Source: an uncultured Clostridia bacterium (GTDB lineage: Bacteria; Bacillota; Clostridia; TANB77; CAG-508). Taken from it: a stretch of 31,794 nt of DNA. The stretch spans positions 1-31,794 of the forward strand of contig CAKPRW010000005.1 in the NCBI GenBank assembly GCA_934183045.1, given 5' to 3'. Below, one piece after another: positions 26,215 to 31,794 of the stretch (position 1 is its first letter; every line of letters starts with the position of its first letter). Under the pieces are notes generated by a model, which was not told the DNA's origin, ran no database searches, and worked only from the letters and a program-made list of their open reading frames with translations. A program made the translations under genes and the position numbers.

Positions 26215-26841
26215 ATGGAAAATGCAGCAGAAGCATTGAAAATGGCAGCGGCAGTATTGATATTTGTATTGGCATTGTCCATAAGTATTAATGCCTTTAC
26301 AGAAGTTAGACAAACTTCACAAATAATACTAGATTATAAAGACAGAGAATATGATAACGAATATATTGAAGGAGATAACACAGAAAGAATAGTTGGTGCA
26401 GAAACAATTATACCAACAGTATATAAATCATATACAGAAAATTATAAAATTATTTTTGAATTTAAAGATGATACAGTATTATATCAAAAAGGAGCTAGTA
26501 TTAGTGAATTAGAAGATAGAAATTATATCGATTTGAGAAAAGAAGCATTAGGTAGTGTAGAACAAAGAAAGCAATTTATACAAGCGATATTGTATGGATA
26601 TAGGTCTATAGATACTGATCCAGTAAACCGAGATAAAATTTTTAACAATTTTAAAACTAGACAAATTTATCTTGATAAAAATCCTAATGGAATTTATAGT
26701 GAAAAGTTGAAAGATAATAATAAATATATCGAAAAATTAGGTGTATATTATGAAGAGGAAACATATGCAGGAAATGAAAATACACCTACAGCAAATAAAA
26801 CAAAAAAAAGAATAATAACATATACTGAAATTTATAAGTAG
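26215..26841 (+). CDS. Pilin-like protein, MENASKAL family, paralogue 4 (divergent)
   Basis: The protein has 208 aa. The N-terminus M-E-N-A-A-E-A-L-K-M-A-A-A-V-L-I and a TM segment (about 9-28) link it to the other paralogues, but the extracellular part lacks the R-G-x-x-L-L-N block and has a Tyr/Glu/Lys-rich domain with R-E-Y-D-N-E-Y-I-E and Y-K-S-Y-T-E-N-Y-K-I-I-F-E-F. The RBS is TTGGAGGT. It is probably a minor subunit. Confidence 0.6.
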   Translation: MENAAEALKMAAAVLIFVLALSISINAFTEVRQTSQIILDYKDREYDNEYIEGDNTERIVGAETIIPTVYKSYTENYKIIFEFKDDTVLYQKGASISELEDRNYIDLRKEALGSVEQRKQFIQAILYGYRSIDTDPVNRDKIFNNFKTRQIYLDKNPNGIYSEKLKDNNKYIEKLGVYYEEETYAGNENTPTANKTKKRIITYTEIYK

Positions 26842-26863
26842 ATGTGTTAATAAGGAGGTTCAA

Positions 26864-27391
26864 ATGGGAGATTCATTAATAACAGTAGTTGCAATAGCAT
26901 TAGCAGCAGTTTTAATGTTTGTATTTCCACTAATGACAATGTCAGATAGAACAGATGATGTTTCACAATTAACAGTAGATACAGCAACAACAGAATTTGT
27001 TGATGATGTTAGAACTACGGGAAAACTAACGATAGATAAATATGGAAAGTTTGTAGAAAATATATCTTCAACGGGAAATTCATATGAGGTAGAAATGGAA
27101 TTAAAAGTGTTAGATGAGAATCCAGGTAAAAAGACAACACAAGCACAATCTACAAAAATAGGGGAAAATGTATATTATTCTTGGTATACATCACAAATAA
27201 TGGATGCTATAGAAGATGGTAGTGTAATGTCATTAAAAGAAGGGGATATATTTTCAACTAGTGTAAAAAACACAAATACAACAATGTCACAACAATTAAA
27301 AAATTTCTTTTATACTGTAACTGGTAATGATACATATACGATTGCTGCAGAGCATGCAGGCATTGTAACTGCTAATGGTACGGGAAAATAA
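26864..27391 (+). CDS. Small membrane-anchored pseudopilin-like protein
   Basis: The protein has 175 aa. A very short N-terminus (M-G-D-S-L) leads straight into a TM segment (about 6-25), followed by an extracellular domain with D-R-T-D-D-V-S-Q-L-T-V-D-T-A-T-T-E-F-V-D-D-V-R-T-T-G-K-L-T. The start of a helical stalk and then a beta-rich head is the shape of TadE/TadF-type minor pilins, but no family-specific motif is seen. The RBS AAGGAGGT is 7 bases upstream. Confidence 0.55.
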   Translation: MGDSLITVVAIALAAVLMFVFPLMTMSDRTDDVSQLTVDTATTEFVDDVRTTGKLTIDKYGKFVENISSTGNSYEVEMELKVLDENPGKKTTQAQSTKIGENVYYSWYTSQIMDAIEDGSVMSLKEGDIFSTSVKNTNTTMSQQLKNFFYTVTGNDTYTIAAEHAGIVTANGTGK

Positions 27392-27409
27392 TAGAAATAA
27401 CTATATATA

Positions 27410-27436
27410 AAGCTTGTAATATTTTATTACAAGCTT
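27410..27436 (+). repeat. Intra-operon hairpin AAGCTTGTAATA / TATTACAAGCTT
   Basis: 12-bp perfect arms surround a 3-base loop, with only a short T run after it. It could attenuate transcription or stabilise the upstream transcript. Confidence 0.55.
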
Positions 27437-27463
27437 ATTTAATAAAAAAGGACAAGTGAAAGT

Positions 27464-29149
27464 ATGAAAATTCAAAATTTAGCTGTAATATTTATAATAA
27501 TAGTATTACCGATTTCATTAATATTATCTTCATATGTACAAAGCCAAACAAAAACATTGAGTTTGCAGATATCATATGATTCAAAATTGAATAATGCTAC
27601 ATATGATGCTTTAAAAGCATTTCAATTAAACACAATAAATAGCAGTACGTCAGATCTTGCAAATTCAAAATTACGTGATATAGAAGCATCTGTAAATACC
27701 TTTTTTAATTCAATTTCAAGTAATTTTAATATGTCTGGATATAATCAAGACATATTAAAAGAATATGTACCAGCACTTGTATACACAATGTATGATGGAT
27801 ATTATATATATTCTCCATATAATAACACTATAACAGGTGAAGAAGAAAATCCCAAAGATGAAAATGGAGATAGATTAACAGACGAAAATGGTAATCCAAC
27901 TAAGGTCACATACCATAATGGAGATAGATTATCAGGATTAAAACCATATATTCATTATAGTTGTAGATATCAAACCTCGAGTATAGATGTAGTTATAACA
28001 TATTCATTAGATAATTATATAACAGTAGAAGGAATGATAAATAATAATCCAGTTTGCAAATCAGGATATTTGTTAGATAATATTGTACTTGATTCAGGTA
28101 TTGTAACGTATAGAAACAACGAGATTACGGGTGAAACTTTAACTCAATATGTTGATGATGATTATAATAAGCAGGTTACATATGTAAAAGTAAATGGAAC
28201 AAAATATTATAAAGACCAAAAGGGTTGGTATTCAATATTAAATAATGATAAAATATACCAAGAATTAACATACAAAGAAATGAATTATGCAGCACAACAA
28301 TATTATGTAGAAGCCTATAATTTTTCTAAGTGGCTAAAAGATAGTGGGCTTAATGATCTAGATGGCTCAAATGCTGTTGATGAAAACGGAAATTCATTAA
28401 AGGAGAAATTTGGAAATAAGAAAATCTTTGATTTTAAAACATCATCTGATAACAATTATGATGATTCAATAGAAGATCCAGATTCTAACTTTAATGAACA
28501 TAGATTAGCAGTAATAAGATATTCAATAGAAAAAAATCTATCAATTGCCATAGCAAATTTCAATAATTATACAGGCGTGAAAACAAATTTTCAAATGCCT
28601 GTGCTAAAAGAAGATGAATGGACAAAAATTATTAATAATGTATCAATTATAAGTTTTATGCAAGGACTAAACATTGGGGGAAAAGTTTATAATGGATATT
28701 CTATAATAACAAACACTAAAAACAATGAAGTAGTAAGTGATGAATCAATATATTTAACAGATAATAATTATTATTATAAGCCTACAGATTCTACATTGAA
28801 TACAAATAATAACTATACTGGAATTCTAAATGTGGATTTTGAAAGGGAAGCAACATATGATGAGAACCAAGGTTTAACAAAATATTTCTTCCCTAGAAAA
28901 GAGTATGGAAGTTATACAAGTATAGTAAATCATACAAATGATGTAAACTTAGACAATGAAAAATATAAAAATAATATTTATAAATATATAGATGAAAAAA
29001 GTGGGAATATAGCCAAGGCATATTATACAGCATTAGGAAGAGAAAAATATAGCTCGTATAAAACAAACACTAGTACAGATAGAGTTGAAGTTAATGGTAA
29101 GAGAAAATATTATGATGATGGGTTAAATGCTGCATATGTAAAAAACTAA
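27464..29149 (+). CDS. Large TadE/TadG-like surface protein closing the pilus operon
   Basis: The protein has 561 aa. An N-terminal anchor (about 6-27, V-I-F-I-I-I-V-L-P-I-S-L-I-L-S-S-Y-V) is followed by a helical stretch with Q-T-K-T-L-S-L-Q-I-S-Y-D-S-K-L-N-N-A-T-Y-D-A, an outline recalling TadE/TadG proteins. The remaining 500 residues are a Tyr/Asn-rich extracellular domain with Y-D-G-Y-Y-I-Y-S-P-Y and no recognised motif; a tip adhesin is a guess. A terminator follows, so this is the last gene of the cluster. Confidence 0.55.
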   Translation: MKIQNLAVIFIIIVLPISLILSSYVQSQTKTLSLQISYDSKLNNATYDALKAFQLNTINSSTSDLANSKLRDIEASVNTFFNSISSNFNMSGYNQDILKEYVPALVYTMYDGYYIYSPYNNTITGEEENPKDENGDRLTDENGNPTKVTYHNGDRLSGLKPYIHYSCRYQTSSIDVVITYSLDNYITVEGMINNNPVCKSGYLLDNIVLDSGIVTYRNNEITGETLTQYVDDDYNKQVTYVKVNGTKYYKDQKGWYSILNNDKIYQELTYKEMNYAAQQYYVEAYNFSKWLKDSGLNDLDGSNAVDENGNSLKEKFGNKKIFDFKTSSDNNYDDSIEDPDSNFNEHRLAVIRYSIEKNLSIAIANFNNYTGVKTNFQMPVLKEDEWTKIINNVSIISFMQGLNIGGKVYNGYSIITNTKNNEVVSDESIYLTDNNYYYKPTDSTLNTNNNYTGILNVDFEREATYDENQGLTKYFFPRKEYGSYTSIVNHTNDVNLDNEKYKNNIYKYIDEKSGNIAKAYYTALGREKYSSYKTNTSTDRVEVNGKRKYYDDGLNAAYVKN

Positions 29150-29169
29150 TAATTCGTTAATAGTAAAAA

Positions 29170-29207
29170 ATTGATTTTAATTATAAAAGTTAAAATCAAT
29201 TTTTTTT
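29170..29207 (+). terminator. Terminator of the pilus operon
   Basis: 11-bp perfect arms (attgattttaa / ttaaaatcaat) surround a 9-base loop and run into eight T's. Confidence 0.85.
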
Positions 29208-29236
29208 GAATATACAAACAAAAAAAGTAAATACTA
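29207..29236 (+). promoter_or_regulatory. Sigma-G-like forespore promoter of spoIVB
   Basis: TGAATA at 29207-29212, 17 bases, then AATACTA at 29230-29236. The forespore sigma-G consensus is a G-A/T/C-A-T-A/G -35 and a CATnnTA -10, so one -10 position differs. The distance to the ATG at 29264 is right for a short leader. spoIVB is forespore-controlled in Bacillus. Confidence 0.5.
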
Positions 29237-29263
29237 ATAATAGTAAAAATAAAGGAGAACAAC

Positions 29264-30511
29264 ATGCAAAAGAAAATAAAAAACACCTTAAAAAAACTAT
29301 TATTAATTTTCTTACTAATATTAATATATTCATATGTTTTATCAATTACAAATTTACCAGATGAAATTGTTATATTTGAAGGAGAAAAAATATCAATAAA
29401 AACATTAACAGGAATTAAAATAAAAAACAAAAGTGAAAACACAATTGAAACATCATCAAACAATAACAAATCACTAGAAAAAACAGCACAAAAAGCAACA
29501 CTAGAAGTAAGTTTATTTGATAGTATCAATCTAAAAAATGTAGACGTAGAAATACTACCTAAAACAAAAGTAATACCAGTAGGAAATGTAGCAGGTGTAA
29601 AACTATATACAAGTGGAGTATTAGTTGTGGGGATGTCAGAAATAGAAGGAGACGATAATAAAAAATACAAACCATATGAAAACAGTGGAATAAAAGAAGG
29701 GGACACAATAGTACAAATAGATCAAAAGCAAATAAACACAACAGAAGAATTAATAGAAAAAGTAAACGAATCACAAGGAAAAGACCTTAAAATAAAATAT
29801 ATACATGAAAAAGAAACTAAAGAATGTAGTATAGTGCCAGCAAAAACCAATGGAAGTCAATACAAATTAGGATTATGGGTAAGAGACAGTGCGGCAGGTG
29901 TAGGAACAGTAAGCTTTTATGAACCATCAAGCAAAACATTTGGCGCACTAGGACATGGAATAACAGACATAGACACAAACGAGCTGATAAACATAGCATC
30001 AGGAGAATTCGTAACAACAAGAATACTAAACATAACAAAAGGAGAAAGTGGAAATCCAGGAAAAATTCAAGGGACCGTAGAAAACCAATCAAACATAGGA
30101 AAAATATACAAAAATAGCAAATTTGGTATATATGGAAAAGTTGACAACCTATCAATACTAAACATAGACACATCAAAAGAAATGGATGTCGCATTAAGAG
30201 AAGAAATAAAAACAGGAAAAGCAACAATACTATGTAGTTTAGACAACCAAAAACCACAAGAATACGAAATAGAAATAGAAAAAATATACAAAGAAAACAA
30301 CTATGACAACAAAAGCATGCAAATAAAAATAACAGACCAAAAACTACTAGAAAAAACAGGAGGAATAATACAAGGAATGTCAGGATCACCAATAATACAA
30401 AACAGAAAATTTGTAGGAGCAGTAACACACGTCTTAGTAAACGATCCAACAAAAGGATACGGTGTATTCGGAGACATAATGCTAAAACAATCAAAAGAAA
30501 TAAACAACTAA
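29264..30511 (+). CDS. spoIVB: SpoIVB serine peptidase (S55)
   Basis: The protein has 415 aa, close to the usual 420-430. SpoIVB is secreted from the forespore into the intermembrane space and signals activation of pro-sigma-K processing. Visible features are an N-terminal TM (about 11-31); a PDZ domain (about 130-190, N-S-G-I-K-E-G-D-T-I-V-Q-I-D); the catalytic His of G-A-L-G-H-G-I-T-D (His231); and the catalytic Ser region G-M-S-G-S-P-I-I-Q (Ser373/375). A family II-type ending G-Y-G-V-F-G-D-I-M-L is conserved. It lies alone between two terminators with an AAAGGAGAA RBS. Confidence 0.95.
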   Translation: MQKKIKNTLKKLLLIFLLILIYSYVLSITNLPDEIVIFEGEKISIKTLTGIKIKNKSENTIETSSNNNKSLEKTAQKATLEVSLFDSINLKNVDVEILPKTKVIPVGNVAGVKLYTSGVLVVGMSEIEGDDNKKYKPYENSGIKEGDTIVQIDQKQINTTEELIEKVNESQGKDLKIKYIHEKETKECSIVPAKTNGSQYKLGLWVRDSAAGVGTVSFYEPSSKTFGALGHGITDIDTNELINIASGEFVTTRILNITKGESGNPGKIQGTVENQSNIGKIYKNSKFGIYGKVDNLSILNIDTSKEMDVALREEIKTGKATILCSLDNQKPQEYEIEIEKIYKENNYDNKSMQIKITDQKLLEKTGGIIQGMSGSPIIQNRKFVGAVTHVLVNDPTKGYGVFGDIMLKQSKEINN

Positions 30512-30528
30512 TAATAGCAAAACTATCA

Positions 30529-30567
30529 AAAATTTGCCAAAAGGGCCGGGTCTTTTTGGCAATTTTT
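30529..30567 (+). terminator. Terminator hairpin, dispersed family I, copy 2
   Basis: This is the same 39-base hairpin as 5725-5763 with two substitutions that keep pairing. It lies 18 bases after the spoIVB stop. Confidence 0.8.
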
Positions 30568-30638
30568 CGTGCAAACAATACTAAAATAGAGCGTTCAACA
30601 AAAGCGAACAAAAATTTTGAAAAAATCAATAAAAAGTA

Positions 30639-30667
30639 TTGACAAAAATAAAAAATAAATATACAAT
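30639..30667 (+). promoter_or_regulatory. Strong sigma-A promoter for the 30728 gene
   Basis: TTGACA (perfect -35) at 30639-30644, 17 bases, then TACAAT at 30662-30667. It is the best promoter in the window. Confidence 0.8.
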
Positions 30668-30681
30668 AGCTACAGAAAAAA

Positions 30682-30695
30682 CGAACAGCAATTCG
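30682..30695 (+). promoter_or_regulatory. Candidate LexA (SOS) box
   Basis: CGAAC-AGCA-ATTCG matches the Gram-positive LexA box CGAACnnnnGTTCG with one mismatch. It is placed just after the expected transcription start, where repressor would block the promoter. Confidence 0.4.
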
Positions 30696-30727
30696 CAAAA
30701 CAAAAATTCAATAAGGAGTGATATAAA

Positions 30728-31249
30728 ATGAACTTAGTAAAAAATAGAAAAACAATGAAAGTAATGGTAAACAGTACTATAGAAAGACATCCAGTTCCAG
30801 TACTAGGAATAGATTACAAAGTAAAAATAGTTTATAAAAATACTAAAATTACAGAATTAGATATAGAAGGAAAAACAATAAAAATATCACTACCAAACAA
30901 ATACAAAAAAATATCTAATACAGAAATATTAGATTTAGCTATAGAAAAAATGTATGAACAAATTGCAAAAATAGAAGTAGAAAGAGCAATGGAAAAAACA
31001 AGAATAATGTTAGGGTTTGCTCCAGAAGAATATGAAGTAAAAAAAATAGAAACACTAGGAAAATGTGAAAACAAAAAAATAACAATAAACCCAGAAATAG
31101 TAAAATACAATAGAAAAATAATTGATTATGTAGTATTACATCAATATTGTCATTTGAAATATAAAACACATTCAAAAAGATTTTTTAATATGTTAGAAAA
31201 ATATAATCCAAATTATAAAGAATGTGAAGCAACATTATTAAATATATAG
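30728..31249 (+). CDS. YgjP/DUF45-like metallopeptidase homologue lacking the catalytic Glu
   Basis: The protein has 173 aa. The C-terminal half fits the DUF45 (YgjP-like, WLM/SprT-related) layout, whose zinc site reads H-E-L-x-H-x5-H-S: here V-V-L-H-Q-Y-C-H-L-K-Y-K-T-H-S-K-R-F-F. All three zinc-binding His are present, but the catalytic Glu is Gln (codon CAA), so peptidase activity is unlikely while zinc binding may remain. The N-terminal domain (about 20-70) matches the beta-rich start of the family. It is shorter than the usual 220-240 aa, mainly at the N-terminus. It has its own strong promoter with a LexA-like site and a good RBS (AAGGAGTG). Confidence 0.7.
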   Translation: MNLVKNRKTMKVMVNSTIERHPVPVLGIDYKVKIVYKNTKITELDIEGKTIKISLPNKYKKISNTEILDLAIEKMYEQIAKIEVERAMEKTRIMLGFAPEEYEVKKIETLGKCENKKITINPEIVKYNRKIIDYVVLHQYCHLKYKTHSKRFFNMLEKYNPNYKECEATLLNI

Positions 31250-31357
31250 TCAAATCTTTAGAATAAAGGAGATAAAAAATATATAATAAGTAATATGTAA
31301 TAAAAAAGAATATTCAATTTTGTTTTTATAAAATATATAAGGAAATTTAAAAAAGTA

Positions 31358-31387
31358 TTATACAAACAAAAATAAGTATGATATAAT
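31358..31387 (+). promoter_or_regulatory. Promoter of tRNA-Gln
   Basis: TTATAC at 31358-31363, 18 bases, then TATAAT at 31382-31387 with an extended -10 TG. It lies 15 bases before the tRNA. Confidence 0.6.
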
Positions 31388-31402
31388 AGCAGAAGATAAA
31401 AT

Positions 31403-31477
31403 TGGGGTATAGCCAAGCGGTAAGGCAGGTGGCTCTGACCCACCGATGCGTAGGTTCGAATCCTACTACCCCAGCCA
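31403..31477 (+). tRNA. tRNA-Gln (anticodon CTG)
   Basis: The 75-nt cloverleaf has acceptor TGGGGTA/TACCCCA, D stem GCC/GGC, anticodon stem GGTGG/CCACC with loop CTCTGAC (anticodon CTG at 31435-31437), T stem GTAGG/CCTAC with TTCGAAT, discriminator G and an encoded CCA. The anticodon reads CAG. Confidence 0.95.
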
Positions 31478-31500
31478 AAACAAAAATTGGAGGAAAACCA

Positions 31501-31794
31501 ATGAAAAAAGTGGATAAACAAAAAGATAGAGGAGTAACACTAACAACACTTGTTATAACAATAGTTGTTATACTAATTTTGTCATCAGTGGCAGCATATA
31601 GCGGAATAAGCGGAATAAAATCATCAGAATTTACAAAGTTCACCTCAGAACTAAAAATAATGCAAACACAAGTAAACAATTTATATGAGAAATATAAGAA
31701 CAATGAGACAATAAAGGGAAAAGAAGTATTACAATATGGACAAGACATAACTAATAATACTAGTATACAAAATCAAGCAAATAAAGTATTTACT
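31501..31794 (+). CDS. Type IV prepilin-like protein (partial, runs off the window)
   Basis: 98 codons are visible with no stop. A short basic leader M-K-K-V-D-K-Q-K-D-R-G is followed by V-T-L-T-T-L-V-I-T-I-V-V-I-L-I-L, which fits a class A prepilin: cleavage after Gly11, hydrophobic helix next. The usual Glu at +5 is replaced by Thr, as is common in clostridial proteins of this type. The RBS is GGAGGA. It contrasts with the leaderless pilin-like proteins of the Tad locus, and would need a prepilin peptidase not encoded in this window. Confidence 0.72.
   Translation, partial: MKKVDKQKDRGVTLTTLVITIVVILILSSVAAYSGISGIKSSEFTKFTSELKIMQTQVNNLYEKYKNNETIKGKEVLQYGQDITNNTSIQNQANKVFT

Noticed and set aside
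29817..30698. A 293-codon minus-strand frame antisense to spoIVB
   Set aside because: Hydrophobic, Leu/Cys-rich shadow of an A-rich gene; it has no RBS and overlaps a clear catalytic gene.
1..31794. CRISPR array, prophage, transposase or replication origin
   Set aside because: No spaced direct repeats, integrase, transposase or DnaA-box cluster were seen.

Overview
The window is AT-rich, Gram-positive-type DNA from an endospore-forming member of the Clostridia. The sporulation evidence is an alpha/beta-type small acid-soluble spore protein and SpoIVB. The Firmicutes-type evidence is the era-yqzL-recO order, a long-form hibernation factor and strong AGGAGG ribosome binding sites. There is no outer-membrane secretin, which fits a monoderm cell. 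The repertoire resembles uncultured gut Clostridia, but that placement is inference.

Layout: 1-216 is the 3' end of pnp. 415-1968 is a secreted, C-terminally anchored surface protein. 2029-5712 is a likely operon of membrane and zinc-ribbon proteins (Tim44-like, a second zinc-ribbon protein, an SPFH protein, a polytopic membrane protein). 5713-6019 has no gene; it holds a terminator, a GC-rich inverted repeat and a good promoter. 6020-9552 holds a membrane-anchored putative zinc protease followed by queA and tgt (queuosine tRNA modification). 9585-12628 holds a WG-repeat protein and a GT4 glycosyltransferase. 12870-14737 is era-yqzL-recO. 14915-16805 holds hpf, a convergent SASP gene and a Cof-type HAD phosphatase. 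16806-17115 has no gene; it holds a long-stem terminator, a perfect inverted repeat and a candidate promoter. 17116-29149 is a Tad/type IV-like pilus locus: a CpaB-like SAF protein, two ParA/CpaE-like proteins, the TadA ATPase, a TadB-TadC fusion, and seven small or large membrane-anchored pilin-like or TadE/G-like proteins. 29264-30511 is spoIVB. 30728-31249 is a YgjP/DUF45-like metallopeptidase homologue that lacks the catalytic Glu. A tRNA-Gln(CTG) and the start of another prepilin-like gene close the window.

Main discovery: four genes (the putative protease, recO, tadA, tadBC) are each interrupted by apparent +1 frameshifts, six in total. Every one falls on an in-frame CGG codon followed by A or T. 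Skipping the C, so that CGGA or CGGT is read as Gly, restores a full-length protein every time. I found no in-frame CGG anywhere else in the window. CGT, CGC, CGA, AGA and AGG are used normally for Arg, and more than 40 out-of-frame CGG trinucleotides are harmless. In recO the restored residue is the family-conserved Gly of the N-terminal G-K-I motif. CGG therefore looks like an unassigned Arg codon that has become an efficient +1 frameshift (quadruplet CGGN to Gly) signal, probably genome-wide.

Secondary observations include two families of dispersed GC-rich hairpins, a set of pilin-like paralogues without a recognisable prepilin leader, a sigma-G-like promoter before spoIVB, and a LexA-box-like site beside the promoter of the protease-like gene at 30728.
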